Positions 50,507 to 58,953 of a stretch of DNA of 64,000 nucleotides are shown here, piece by piece. The notes under the pieces are model-generated. The model was not told the origin of the DNA. It did no database searches and saw only the letters and a program-made list of their open reading frames with translations. The DNA comes from Dongia sedimenti (GTDB lineage: Bacteria; Pseudomonadota; Alphaproteobacteria; Dongiales; Dongiaceae). The stretch lies in contig JAUYVI010000007.1 of assembly GCA_030715195.1 (NCBI GenBank), positions 124,001 to 188,000 on the forward strand, read 5' to 3'. The translations under genes were made by a program, and so were the position numbers. Position 1 is the stretch's first letter; every line of letters begins with the position of its first letter.

Positions 50507-51615
50507 CGGGACCGGTCAAGGCGAAGATCGAGCTGCGCGAGGTCCGCAAGACATTCGGCGCTGTGGACGTGATCCACGGCCTCGACCTGACCATCGAGGG
50601 CGGCGAGTTCGTGGTCTTCGTCGGTCCGTCCGGCTGCGGCAAATCCACCCTGCTGCGGATGATCGCCGGGCTCGAGGACGTCTCCTCGGGCGACATCTTC
50701 ATCGCCGGACGGGACGTCACTGACCTCGATCCCTCCAGGCGCGGCATCGCCATGGTGTTCCAGTCCTATGCGCTCTACCCGCATATGAGCGTCCGCGAGA
50801 ACCTCGCCTTCGGGCTCGAAATGGCGAAGACGCCGTCCGCCGAGATCGCCAGCCAGGTCAATGCAGCGGCGGAGATCCTGAAGATCGTGCCGCTGCTCGA
50901 GCGCCGGCCGGGGCAGCTCTCCGGCGGACAGCGCCAGCGCGTGGCGATCGGGCGCGCCATCGTCCGCAAGCCGCTCGCCTTCCTGTTCGATGAGCCGCTC
51001 AGCAACCTCGATGCCGAGCTCCGCGTCAGCATGCGGATCGAGATCGCGCGCCTGCACCGCGAGCTCGGCAACACCATGATCTACGTGACCCATGATCAGA
51101 CCGAGGCGATGACCCTGGCGGACCGCATCGTGGTGCTGCGCGACGGCCGCATCGAGCAGGTGGGCACGCCACGTGAGGTTTATGAAGATCCGAACAACCT
51201 GTTCGTCGCCGGCTTCATCGGCTCGCCGCGGATGAACATCGTGGACGCAGTCTGCTTGTCCGGGAACAGCATCCGCGTCGCCGACAGGGTGATTCCGCTG
51301 CCGACTTCCGTGTCCGGCGCGACTCCGGGCGAAGCCATCAAGCTCGGCATCCGTCCGGAGCATCTGCAACCCGGTGCGCGCCAGGACGGGGCGCTGCGGG
51401 CCGAGGTCGATTTCGCGGAGTATCTCGGCAGCACCCGCTACCTCTACTGCAACCTCCCGAATGGCGAGACCATCACGGTCGAGCAGCGCGACGGAACCGA
51501 CTTCTCGTCCGGCGAGGACGTCTGGCTGAACTTCGACCCGCAGGCTCTTCGCCTGTTCTCACCGGCTGGCGAAAGGCTGCGCGCCGTTGCGCCGGAAAGG
51601 ATAGCGACCGCATGA
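50503..51615 (+). CDS. Sugar ABC transporter ATP-binding protein (UgpC/MalK type)
   Basis: A 370-residue ATPase: Walker [10 protein letters not shown], signature LSGGQRQRV, Walker [12 protein letters not shown], switch His [15 protein letters not shown], and a C-terminal TOBE/OB-fold regulatory domain (about residues 240-365). Energises the importer made by the three genes at 45391-48529. Overlaps both neighbours by 4 bp. Confidence 0.93.
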   Translation: MTGPVKAKIELREVRKTFGAVDVIHGLDLTIEGGEFVVFVGPSGCGKSTLLRMIAGLEDVSSGDIFIAGRDVTDLDPSRRGIAMVFQSYALYPHMSVRENLAFGLEMAKTPSAEIASQVNAAAEILKIVPLLERRPGQLSGGQRQRVAIGRAIVRKPLAFLFDEPLSNLDAELRVSMRIEIARLHRELGNTMIYVTHDQTEAMTLADRIVVLRDGRIEQVGTPREVYEDPNNLFVAGFIGSPRMNIVDAVCLSGNSIRVADRVIPLPTSVSGATPGEAIKLGIRPEHLQPGARQDGALRAEVDFAEYLGSTRYLYCNLPNGETITVEQRDGTDFSSGEDVWLNFDPQALRLFSPAGERLRAVAPERIATA

Positions 51616-52637
51616 ATCCCGCGACTTCTTCCGCTTCCGACCCGCGTCCGCTGGTCGCGCTGGCTATGGGCGACCCCGCCGGCATCAGCCCGGAGCTCAC
51701 GGCGCGACTGCTCGAATCTCCGAGGGTCGCCGCGGCGGCGCGCCTGGTGGTGATCGGCGACCGGCGCATCCTGGAGGCCGGCGCCAAGTCGGCTGGCATC
51801 GCGCTGGCCATCGAAACGGTCGACGCCGGCGCGATCGGCCTGGCGGCCAAGCCGGTCCTGATCGACCTCCAGAACCTCGATCCGGCCGAGGTCTCCATCG
51901 GCGAGGCGACCCCGGCGGGCGGACGGTTTGCGGTGGAAAATTTCACGCGCGCCCTGAAGCTCGCCGAGGCCGGCACGGTGGCGGCGGTCTGCTACACGCC
52001 CTTCAACAAGAAGGCGATGCGTTATGCCCATGCCGGCTACGACGATGAGGGGCGCTTCATCACTGAGCTCTTGCGCCTGAACGGCCGGGCGCGGGAGTTC
52101 AACGTCCTGGACACGGTCTGGAATGCGCGCGTCACTTCGCACATTCCGTTGAAGGACGTGGCCGCCAGTCTCTCGAAGGAGACGATCCTCGCCGAGATCG
52201 TGCTGACGGCGGATTGCTTGAAGCGCTCTGGCATTGCGGCGCCGCGCCTGCTCGTCGCCGCGCTCAATCCCCATGCCGGCGACGGCGGCAGCTTCGGCAT
52301 GGAGGAGATCGAGATCATCGGCCCGGCTGTCGCGGCGGCCGTCGCCGAAGGACTGGACGTCGCCGGCCCGCATCCCGCCGATACCGTCTTCCTGGCAGCG
52401 CTGAAGGCCGGCTATCACGCGGTACTGACGATGTTCCACGATCAGGGACAGATCGCGATGAAACTGATGGGCTTCGAGCGCGGCGTGACCATGCTCGGCG
52501 GGCTTCCTTTCCCGGTTTGCACGCCCGCCCATGGGACGGCCTACGACATCGCCGGCAAGGGCACCGCCAATCTCCGCGCCAGCGAGGAGGCGGTGATTCT
52601 TGCCGTTCGTATGGCGAGAGCCGCGGTTCATTCTTAA
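51612..52637 (+). CDS. PdxA2-like 4-phospho-hydroxyacid dehydrogenase
   Basis: A 341-residue PdxA-family dehydrogenase. The metal-binding His are in [22 protein letters not shown] and [26 protein letters not shown] and [16 protein letters not shown] are family hallmarks. Two PdxA branches exist: vitamin B6 synthesis (PdxA) and the catabolic PdxA2, which oxidises D-threonate/D-erythronate 4-phosphate made by a DUF1537 kinase. Its place at the end of a sugar operon favours PdxA2, but the expected kinase gene is absent from the window. ATG overlaps the ATPase stop. Confidence 0.88.
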   Translation: MNPATSSASDPRPLVALAMGDPAGISPELTARLLESPRVAAAARLVVIGDRRILEAGAKSAGIALAIETVDAGAIGLAAKPVLIDLQNLDPAEVSIGEATPAGGRFAVENFTRALKLAEAGTVAAVCYTPFNKKAMRYAHAGYDDEGRFITELLRLNGRAREFNVLDTVWNARVTSHIPLKDVAASLSKETILAEIVLTADCLKRSGIAAPRLLVAALNPHAGDGGSFGMEEIEIIGPAVAAAVAEGLDVAGPHPADTVFLAALKAGYHAVLTMFHDQGQIAMKLMGFERGVTMLGGLPFPVCTPAHGTAYDIAGKGTANLRASEEAVILAVRMARAAVHS

Positions 52638-52672
52638 GCGATCTGCCGCAGCGGGAGCTTGCGCGGCAACCG

Positions 52673-52696
52673 GTCCGGATTTGGCGCAAAGCGGAC
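52673..52696. repeat. 24-nt dispersed hairpin repeat, copy 2
   Basis: Begins GTCCG, ends CGGAC, with TTTGGCGCAAAG in the middle; the ends are exact complements. It matches the copy at 28291-28314 at 22 of 24 positions. It lies just after the sugar operon, in a 288-base gap that otherwise shows no gene. Confidence 0.55.
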
Positions 52697-52925
52697 GTCG
52701 GGCAGCTGAAAGGCGCAGCGTCACCTGCCCCGACGGAACAGCCTTCGACCCGATCGATCCACCTCAGAGGCTCATGTCGAAATTATAGAGATCAAGTAGA
52801 GCACCATGGAATCGAGGAAAGATCGCTGGGCAGAAGCCTCCGCTCAAGGCGGTCCGGGCCATTCGCGTCCGCCTTCCGCAATCGGCTATCCCCCCATAAC
52901 GAGATGAGGGCGAAACCTCGAAGCG

Positions 52926-53375
52926 CTAGAGATGCTCGGCCTGAACCTCTTTGCAGGAATAGCCGAGCTCGGTGAAGCCGTTCTCCAGAAAGTCGCCGAG
53001 CAAAGGGGTTCCCAGGAGATAGTCCGCTGTAGTCTTTGACGAATTGAGGCGCGCCTGCGCCTTGGCTTCTGCCCAGTCGTTCTTTGCGTAGTCGCCGCGG
53101 CCGATCCAGGTGAGGGCGACGAGATCGCTCAACTGGTCGTCATTCAGGGCCTCCAGGGTTCCTGCCAATTCCGCATAGGTCGGATCACTCCTGCGGTTCT
53201 CAAGGATGTCGATCTCCTTGTCGTCCGTCGGGTTTGATCCGGAGTCCGGATCGTCGGGGTCTACTTTGACGTCGAACTCGCGTGCCTTGATGATCAGAAA
53301 GCAGACTGTCTCCGGGTCGATGCTGAGTTCGGGCTCATTTACAGCCTCTTTGACCGATTGGTCATCCGCAGCCAT
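52926..53375 (-). CDS. DUF3775 protein
   Basis: A 149-residue acidic protein with the DUF3775 pattern: SIDPETVCFLIIKAREFDVK near the start, then a spacer rich in Asp (DPDDPDSGSNPTDDKE) and LNDDQLSDLVALTWIGRGDY. Function unknown; the family is frequent beside stress genes in alphaproteobacteria. It lies 132 bp downstream of the DUF2267 gene on the same strand and probably shares its promoter. Confidence 0.8.
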   Translation of the reverse strand: MAADDQSVKEAVNEPELSIDPETVCFLIIKAREFDVKVDPDDPDSGSNPTDDKEIDILENRRSDPTYAELAGTLEALNDDQLSDLVALTWIGRGDYAKNDWAEAKAQARLNSSKTTADYLLGTPLLGDFLENGFTELGYSCKEVQAEHL

Positions 53376-53507
53376 CGCGGTTCTCCTTTCAGGTGTCCGG
53401 TTGCAACAAGAGCTCGCCGTGGGTCCCCAGACAAAGTCTCTCCTGCCTGGGATCGTCGATCCGCGCAGCCCGGGCGGCCGATCCTGCCCGGGGCGACAGA
53501 CAGCCGC

Positions 53508-53939
53508 TTACGCGGCGACCCAGAGCTCTCGCAGTTCGAGCGGTAACATCTCTATCAGCTTGGTAACCTCGCCGGCGTCGATCCGACGCCACATGACGCT
53601 GAACACGGCGCGTGCTATCAGTTCCGGTTCGTCCGCCAAGTGCGGCGGGAGACGATCCCTCAGATGCTCGAGGAAGACGCCGAGATGCCGCTCGGTGGTC
53701 GGGGTCTTCGCCGGATGCCAGCCGTCATAGAACACGCCGCGCAGCAAAAGGGGCAGTTGTGCACCCAAATGGACGGAATTCTCCGGACCAATCCTGTCGC
53801 GCAGCGCGTGCAGCGTTGCTTTCAGCGCTGCATAGCCATCTTCCCGGCTGTCGGTGCCGAGTTCCTCCGCCACTTCCTTCAGCCAGAGATTTGTCTCGTG
53901 CAGCGTCTTGTCGAACACCGCCAAACCCGTCGTTGACAT
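53508..53939 (-). CDS. DUF2267 protein
   Basis: A 143-residue protein with DUF2267 pattern: AVFDKTLHETNLWLKEVAEE, ALKATLHALRDRI, LGAQLPLLLRGVFYDGWHP and the C-terminal VTKLIEMLPLELRELW. The family is common in stress and phosphate islands; its function is unknown. ATG 53939 is preceded by CGGAGGC. An FNR/FixK-type box ends 58 bp upstream, which suggests induction at low oxygen. Confidence 0.85.
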   Translation of the reverse strand: MSTTGLAVFDKTLHETNLWLKEVAEELGTDSREDGYAALKATLHALRDRIGPENSVHLGAQLPLLLRGVFYDGWHPAKTPTTERHLGVFLEHLRDRLPPHLADEPELIARAVFSVMWRRIDAGEVTKLIEMLPLELRELWVAA

Positions 53940-53996
53940 GATCAGCCTCCGGTCGCTGAGAAGTACGCAGAGTAGGCTCCCGGCAGCAGAAGGCCT

Positions 53997-54010
53997 TTGA
54001 CTCAAGTCAA
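53997..54010. promoter_or_regulatory. FNR/FixK-type box before DUF2267
   Basis: TTGAC-TCAA-GTCAA, a perfect FNR-type palindrome, 58 bp upstream of the DUF2267 start. The surrounding 53940-54352 has no gene; it carries this site and a second one. Confidence 0.7.
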
Positions 54011-54281
54011 GGTACATTTGGGATCGCAGATCGACCGGTATGTGCGACGCTGCGACCGGGTCGAGGTCGCGCGTATGAAGCAAGGAGTCCGGACTGTGGA
54101 ACTCTCCGCTCTCGATCGCCGCCAACGGCGTGCCGCTTCTTTCTGAGTCTATGTCTTCGCACGGGCTGAGTCGGCAATTGCAGCAGTGAAGTTATCTTGT
54201 CTGCGTAGGTGCTCTTGTCACTTGACCTCTCCAGCGGCGTGGGGGCGCGACCGCGCACCGAAGTGTGTTCACCATCGGCAT

Positions 54282-54295
54282 TTGACGTGGATCAT
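54282..54295. promoter_or_regulatory. FNR/FixK-type box before uspA
   Basis: TTGAC-GTGG-ATCAT differs from a full site only in the last base. It lies 58 bp before the uspA remnant, the same distance as the DUF2267 site from its gene. Confidence 0.55.
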
Positions 54296-54352
54296 GGATA
54301 GGGGTCATCGAAACCGACAAGCTCGCCTCAGTTGCTCTCTTGGAAAGATCGG

Positions 54353-54642
54353 ATGAGGCACATTCTCGCCGCCACCGATGGCTCAGATGGTTCGGCCCGC
54401 GCGATCGCAATGGCGGCAGCACTCGCCCACCAGTTCGGCGCAGCCTTGTCGATTGTGACGGTCGGCAGCGACCTCATGGATGGAGGGGCGAAAAAGCTTG
54501 CCGCATCTGAGGGCGACCTCGGCGCCGTCAAGGTCGAAACGCATGCCGCCAGGGGCGCGGCCGTCTCGCCGGCCTGTTGCTCGGCAGCGTGTCGCAGAAG
54601 GTCGTCACGCTGGCGCCATGCCCTGTCGTCGTGGTCCCGTAG
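54353..54642 (+). pseudogene. Universal stress protein (UspA) remnant with internal deletion and frameshift
   Basis: The first frame (MRHILAATDGSDGSARAIAM, then LAHQFGAALSIVTVGSD) is a UspA N terminus. The C terminus GLLLGSVSQKVVTLAPCPVV and VVP-stop is found in another frame, ending at 54642. The middle, including most of the ATP-binding G-x2-G-x9-G stretch, is missing (normal length about 140 residues; this would be about 95). The FNR-type box upstream shows it was once part of the regulon. Confidence 0.7.
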
Positions 54643-54736
54643 CGGACACAGTCGATGAACGCCGAGGAAGCCGATCTCGACGTTACCAGGATACAGTCCG
54701 CCGTGTCGTTGACGACAGCCCACGGTCCGAAGCGGA

Positions 54737-56110
54737 TCAGAGAGAGGCCGCCAATTTCTTGAGACGTGGGTCGATTTCGACAGGATAGGCGGCGGATTCC
54801 AGCCGACGCAGATCAGCCGGCAGACGCTTCACAGAGGCCGCCGCATAACTTCTTGTCTCCACGAGACTGGATGGGCCTGAAAGTCGTCGTCCTGACCGCA
54901 TTACGGGCTGAAGGAGCGGCTCACCAGGTACACGGTCGCTCTCAAGAGCGACCGTGTCTCCGATCATGATTCCATCGGCGTCATAGCGCCGGAAGATCTG
55001 CTTCCGTCCCGGCCAGGTTGCCTTGCCTTCGCTGCGCTTCAGCCGGGGTCGGCCTGCGTATTCCTGCAGTTTGTAGGCGCAGTCGAGCGAAGGAGCATCT
55101 GGCGCCGTCGTTAGGCTGGTCCCGATCCCGCAGGAATCAATGGGTGCCTTTTCCCGGATGAAGCGCTGCAGTTGGTCTTCATCAATCCCGCCGCTGGCTA
55201 AGATGCTGACGCTGCTGAGGTTGCCTTCGTCCAGGATGCGACGGACCTTGCGTGCGTGCTCGACGAGATCCCCGCTGTCGAGCCGCACCGCCGCGATCGC
55301 AATGCCGGCCGCCTGGAGCCGAGGTGCCAGTTGCACGACCTTCTGTGCCGCAATCTCGGTATTGAAGGTATCGATCAAGAGGGTGAGGCGATCCGGCCGC
55401 ACCCGCGCGAACCGCTCGAAGGCGGTGCTTTCGTCGTCATGCGCCTGAATGAAGGAATGCGCCATAGTACCGAACACCGGGATTCCGAAGGTCGGCTCCG
55501 CGAGCAGTGTTGCCGTACCTGCAAAGCCGGCGAGATAGCTGGCGCGGGTGGCAAGCAGCCCCGCCTCGGCACCGTGGGCGCGGCGTAGCCCGAAGTCAAT
55601 CAGGGGAATACCGGGAGCCGCCAACACCAGGCGCGCGGCCTTGGATGCAATCACGGTTTGGAAGTGGAGAAGATTGATCAGCCGGCTCTCGATCAATTGC
55701 GCTTGCGGCAGCGGTGCGACGACGCGCACGATCGGCTCGTCGGCGAAAAAGGGTGTTCCCTCGGCCATCGCGTCGACATCGCCGGTGAAACGCAGCTCTG
55801 CGAGGCTGTCGACAAACCGGACCCCGAAGTGGCCCGATTCACGAAGATAGGCGAGTTCGACATCGCTGAAGCGCAGTCCGCTCAGGAAATCCAGCAGTTG
55901 TTCCAGACCGGCGGCCACCAGGAAGCCGCGGGAAGACGGCAGCTTGCGGACAAAGAACTCAAACACCGCCGTTCCAGCCATGCTGTTGGCCCAGAACGCC
56001 TCCAGCATACTCAACTCGTAGAGATCGACCAGGAGCAAACCGTTGCCGGCCTGCCGCAGGCCGGTGGCGGGACCTTGAATCTGGTCGGCGGCTTCATCCA
56101 TTTCCGGCAT
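54737..56110 (-). CDS. pncB: Nicotinate phosphoribosyltransferase
   Basis: A roughly 457-residue enzyme of the Preiss-Handler NAD salvage route: nicotinate plus PRPP to nicotinate mononucleotide. Hallmarks: LVDLYELSMLEAFWANSM, IDFGLRRAHGAEAGLLATRA, GTMAHSFIQAHDDE (with the autophosphorylated His), AAVRLDSGDL and SGGIDEDQL. TTG 56125 (overlapping the lipoprotein stop) or ATG 56110 can be the start. Last gene of a unit with the lipoprotein and Rap1a-like genes; NAD supply suits a stress/low-oxygen regulon. Confidence 0.9.
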   Translation of the reverse strand: MPEMDEAADQIQGPATGLRQAGNGLLLVDLYELSMLEAFWANSMAGTAVFEFFVRKLPSSRGFLVAAGLEQLLDFLSGLRFSDVELAYLRESGHFGVRFVDSLAELRFTGDVDAMAEGTPFFADEPIVRVVAPLPQAQLIESRLINLLHFQTVIASKAARLVLAAPGIPLIDFGLRRAHGAEAGLLATRASYLAGFAGTATLLAEPTFGIPVFGTMAHSFIQAHDDESTAFERFARVRPDRLTLLIDTFNTEIAAQKVVQLAPRLQAAGIAIAAVRLDSGDLVEHARKVRRILDEGNLSSVSILASGGIDEDQLQRFIREKAPIDSCGIGTSLTTAPDAPSLDCAYKLQEYAGRPRLKRSEGKATWPGRKQIFRRYDADGIMIGDTVALESDRVPGEPLLQPVMRSGRRLSGPSSLVETRSYAAASVKRLPADLRRLESAAYPVEIDPRLKKLAASL

Positions 56111-56121
56111 GTCGCGCCAGT

Positions 56122-56364
56122 TCAATAAGACTGATTCTTCCGGATCAGATCGTAGATGAAGCCACCGAGAAATCCCGCTCCTGCACCGATTGCGGCCCCC
56201 AATCCGGCGTCCCCGCCTATGGCCCCGCCCACGGCTCCGGCCGCGGCGCCGGCGGCCGTGCCGCCCAGGATGTTCTTCTGCGATTCGTTCAGCTGCATCT
56301 CGGCGCAGCCGCCCAGCGCGATCAGGCCGGTCAGTGCAACGGCGACTGTGCGGTTCGACTTCAT
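56122..56364 (-). CDS. Small glycine-zipper lipoprotein
   Basis: An 80-residue lipoprotein: signal with lipobox LGGC at Cys20 (LTGLIALGGCAEMQ), then a glycine-rich double helix GGTAAGAAAGAVGGAIGGDA, GAGAGFLGGFIYDLIRK. Similar proteins (OsmB, SlyB or YMGG/glycine-zipper types) insert in the outer or inner membrane under stress. The start ATG 56364 fits the signal peptide. It overlaps the pncB TTG start by 4 bp. Confidence 0.8.
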   Translation of the reverse strand: MKSNRTVAVALTGLIALGGCAEMQLNESQKNILGGTAAGAAAGAVGGAIGGDAGLGAAIGAGAGFLGGFIYDLIRKNQSY

Positions 56365-56396
56365 TTCGCTCCTTCTCTGGATCCGTTGCCAGGGCA

Positions 56397-56798
56397 TTAC
56401 CGCTGGCACGGCCAGGTATCGGTCAGCCATTTGAATTGCGCTTCGACAGCATTGTCGTTGCGGTATCGCGGATGGGCTTCGAGCCAGGTGACGAAGTTTC
56501 CGGCTGCGTTGTCTCGGCTCGGCACCGGCTTCGGAAGGCAAACAACCTTCTGCATGCCGGGGCCGTCGAGGCTGGCCAAATGATACCGATAAGCGCCGAC
56601 GAGGAATCCTTCGCAGAAATGGATCGCTGCTACATAATCCGGATTGTCGGACGCAGTGCTGCAGAGGTTTGCGAGTTGCCCCGCTGTGTCGGCGGCGAAG
56701 TCGCTCTCATCGGTCGCCTCGGCGGTGGGCGTCGTGACCACTGCGAGGCAGAACGCGAATGCGATTGAGAGCGCCGTTATTATCAGGCTGCTTTTCAT
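56397..56798 (-). CDS. Rap1a/Tai-family secreted protein
   Basis: A 133-residue protein with a Sec signal (AFCLAVVTTPTAEA) and the Rap1a/Tai pattern: LANLCSTAS, HFCEGFLVGAYRYH, KVVCLPKPV, FVTWLEAHPRYRNDNAV and a final TWPC. Known relatives are periplasmic immunity proteins that neutralise type VI amidase effectors, but many have no link to type VI systems. No T6SS or effector gene is in the window. It heads a minus-strand unit with the lipoprotein and pncB and has an FNR-type site upstream. Confidence 0.75.
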   Translation of the reverse strand: MKSSLIITALSIAFAFCLAVVTTPTAEATDESDFAADTAGQLANLCSTASDNPDYVAAIHFCEGFLVGAYRYHLASLDGPGMQKVVCLPKPVPSRDNAAGNFVTWLEAHPRYRNDNAVEAQFKWLTDTWPCQR

Positions 56799-56856
56799 AC
56801 CCTGTCTCCGGTTGGCAGATCGCCTTGTAAATTCGGCGATATCGGCGATAGCTGCT

Positions 56857-56870
56857 CTGATCTAGATCAA
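56857..56870. promoter_or_regulatory. FNR/FixK-type box before the Rap1a-like gene
   Basis: CTGAT-CTAG-ATCAA differs from the TTGAT-N4-ATCAA consensus at the first base only. It ends 59 bp before the Rap1a start. Confidence 0.6.
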
Positions 56871-56923
56871 AGGAGCTAGCGGCCCGAGAGCATCGCGCGA
56901 CGATTGGTCCGTCCGCAGCCAAG

Positions 56924-56937
56924 TTGACGTGGATCAA
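56924..56937. promoter_or_regulatory. FNR/FixK-type box before hsp20
   Basis: TTGAC-GTGG-ATCAA, a full site 82 bp upstream of the Hsp20 ATG. It shares TTGACGTGGATCA with the site before the uspA remnant. Confidence 0.7.
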
Positions 56938-57019
56938 CGCCTTGTCTGCTGGCGTCGGCGCACACTGCTCAGGTCGCGCCTTTCGCGCGTCTCCGTCCAC
57001 TGACGAAAGGAGAGCAGCT

Positions 57020-57562
57020 ATGGTCGAGCCAGCAACGAAGCTTCCGGTAAAGACAGAGGCGAAGGAGAAGGAGGCCGCTGTCAGCCGAGCGTCGCATCAT
57101 CCATTCGACAGCCTGCGCCGCGAGATGAACCGTTTATTCGACAACTACGATCGGGGAATCTGGCCGGCTCCATTCGGCCGCACCATGTTCGACGTCGAGC
57201 CATTTTGGCGCCTCGACTGGAGCTGGGCTGTCAATCCCGCCGTCGACATTGTTGAGCATGACAAGGCGTATGAGATCACTGCCGATCTCCCCGGCTTCGA
57301 TGAGAAGACGGTCGAAGTCAAGACTTCCAACGGCAACCTGGTGATCAAGGGCGAGAAGAAAGAAGAAAAAGAAGAGAAGAACAGCAACTATTATCTGCAG
57401 GAGCGGCACTTCGGGTCTTTCGAGCGTTCGTTCCGGATTCCGGCAACCGTCGATGCCGACAAGCTCGAGGCGACCTTCAAGAAGGGTGTCCTCACCATTA
57501 CCTTACCTAAGAAGGCGGAAGCGCTGAAGCCGGAGAAGAAGATTCCGGTGAAGGCGGCCTAG
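57020..57562 (+). CDS. Small heat shock protein, Hsp20/alpha-crystallin family
   Basis: A 180-residue chaperone that holds unfolded proteins in the cytoplasm. The N-terminal arm has PFDSLRREMNRLFDNY; the alpha-crystallin domain (about residues 72-165) has AVDIVEHDKAYEITADLPGF, NLVIKGEKKEEKEEK and a GVLTITLPKK end; the C-terminal tail carries the I-P-V anchor (KKIPVKAA). ATG 57020 follows AAAGGAGAGC. The FNR-type site upstream places it in the low-oxygen regulon. Confidence 0.92.
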   Translation: MVEPATKLPVKTEAKEKEAAVSRASHHPFDSLRREMNRLFDNYDRGIWPAPFGRTMFDVEPFWRLDWSWAVNPAVDIVEHDKAYEITADLPGFDEKTVEVKTSNGNLVIKGEKKEEKEEKNSNYYLQERHFGSFERSFRIPATVDADKLEATFKKGVLTITLPKKAEALKPEKKIPVKAA

Positions 57563-57589
57563 GCCTGGTCAAGCAGAAAGGACTGGATC

Positions 57590-57652
57590 ATGAGACTCCA
57601 TTTGGCCGGCCTGATGCTGGGCACGGCGCTGGCGGCAGGGGGATGCACCTAA
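57590..57652 (+). CDS. 20-residue ORF ending at a lipobox
   Basis: Directly after hsp20, MRLHLAGLMLGTALAAGGCT is followed by a stop. It is a complete lipoprotein signal with lipobox AAGGC but nothing after it except one Thr. It could be the stump of a lost lipoprotein gene (entericidin-like), or a real micro-lipopeptide since an SD-like AAAGGA and a strong terminator surround it. Confidence 0.4.
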   Translation: MRLHLAGLMLGTALAAGGCT

Positions 57653-57656
57653 ACGC

Positions 57657-57693
57657 GGGCGGGCGCTGGTCTAAGCGCCCGCCCTTCTTGTTT
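57657..57693 (+). terminator. Rho-independent terminator of the hsp20 unit
   Basis: GGGCGGGCGC (57657-57666) and GCGCCCGCCC (57675-57684) form a 10-bp GC stem with an 8-nt loop, followed by TTCTTGTTT. Confidence 0.85.
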
Positions 57694-57962
57694 CCATCAG
57701 GCTGGAGTCGATCGATTTGGATCCGCGGTTACCTTTCTTTACGGCGGACACGTATCGGTCGCAGTCGATCGTCGTTCGCGCATCGTCTTGGTAGCCCACA
57801 CGAGCGCATCGACTGCTGACTGGATGGAGGCTCTGGTAAAGGGTGGGTAAGCTGCGAGATGGAGCGCGCCGCGATCTGATAAGGCGCGGTTATGATTTGC
57901 AGCAGGTTTCAACCGCGATCCGACGGCAGAGTTCGGCGGCTGCTGGACCGGCGTCCGCAGCT
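57694..57962. other. Intergenic stretch without recognised gene
   Basis: Between the hsp20 terminator and the 3' end of the Crp/Fnr gene no coding sequence, RNA or repeat was recognised. Confidence 0.45.
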
Positions 57963-58658
57963 CTAGTGAGCCGTCGGCACCTCGCCGCGTGCCAGCGCGT
58001 CAAGTCGCTTGAAGTTCCGGATACAGACCTGGTGTGCATCGGGCAAGGCAATATAGCCCTCGCGCGTCAGCAACGAGAAGCCGCGCGAAACGGTCTCCAT
58101 GGAGAGACCGAGATAGTCGGCAATATCGGTTCGATTCATCGGTAGTGCCAGTGCGCCATTGTTCATCCGCGATGATCGCGCCAATCGCACCAGGAACCAA
58201 CCGAGTTTCTCCATCGCCGTCTGCCGACCAAGCATCACCAGATGCTCTTGCGCATTGTGGAGGCCGCCGAAGAGAACCGCCATCATTCTATTCTGAACGC
58301 GGACGTCAGCAGTAGCGCGCCCTTCGAGGTGGCGGCGCGGATAGCTCACTACCGCCGTATCTATAATTGCCTCCGCCGTCATTGCTCGATCACCTTCCCA
58401 TTCGAGGCCAAGATAGTCTCCAGGCTGGCTGAAGCTAATGATCTGGCGGCGGCCGTCGATCATCATTCTGAAGGATCGGATCACGCCTTCTTTTATCTGA
58501 TAGAAGGAGGCAGCTGCGTCGCCCTCGCTGAAGAGAGTTTCGTTCGGCTTCAGGCGAAGCACCACACCGAGGCCGAATGGCGCTTCAGTCTCCTCCTTCG
58601 AATTCGCTTCATTGGTGCGACGCGCTTTGCTTTCCGCGGCGGAGTGCATGGCGAGCAT
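57963..58658 (-). CDS. Crp/Fnr-family regulator, FixK-like, without Fe-S cysteines
   Basis: A 231-residue regulator: cNMP-binding beta barrel (about residues 30-140; LKPNETLFSEGDAAASFYQI, GVIRSFRMMIDGRRQIISFS) and a C-terminal winged HTH (LPMNRTDIADYLGLSMETVSRGFSLL). The helix with E-T-V-S-R fits FNR/FixK-type TTGAT recognition. It lacks the N-terminal Cys cluster of FNR, so oxygen sensing must come from elsewhere, as with FixK under FixLJ. ATG 58658 follows GGAGG. A TTGAT-type site upstream suggests autoregulation. Confidence 0.88.
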   Translation of the reverse strand: MLAMHSAAESKARRTNEANSKEETEAPFGLGVVLRLKPNETLFSEGDAAASFYQIKEGVIRSFRMMIDGRRQIISFSQPGDYLGLEWEGDRAMTAEAIIDTAVVSYPRRHLEGRATADVRVQNRMMAVLFGGLHNAQEHLVMLGRQTAMEKLGWFLVRLARSSRMNNGALALPMNRTDIADYLGLSMETVSRGFSLLTREGYIALPDAHQVCIRNFKRLDALARGEVPTAH

Positions 58659-58770
58659 GTTAACCTCCAGCATCATGGATAAGTCACAGGCCCAATCTGG
58701 GCGCCTGAACTAGGGAGAGCGATTCAGGGAAACTCCCTATCGGATTCAACCTAACAGCTGCTGAATGAGC

Positions 58771-58784
58771 TTGATCAAGGTCAA
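58771..58784. promoter_or_regulatory. FNR/FixK-type box before the crp/fnr gene
   Basis: TTGAT-CAAG-GTCAA lies 112 bp upstream of the Crp/Fnr start, in the 295-base gap that otherwise shows no gene. Confidence 0.6.
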
Positions 58785-58953
58785 GACTAAGATGAAGAAC
58801 TCGATTCCCGAAGCGAGGTCCCCGACATTGTGTCTATCTCGCCATTTGGCGGCTAACACGATCCACGATCGTCACATCTTACGTCGTCGTCGAGTTGCGC
58901 ATGATTCTCGCGCTCAAGATGTTGCATGCAGGGATTTTCCGGCACGGCTTCGA

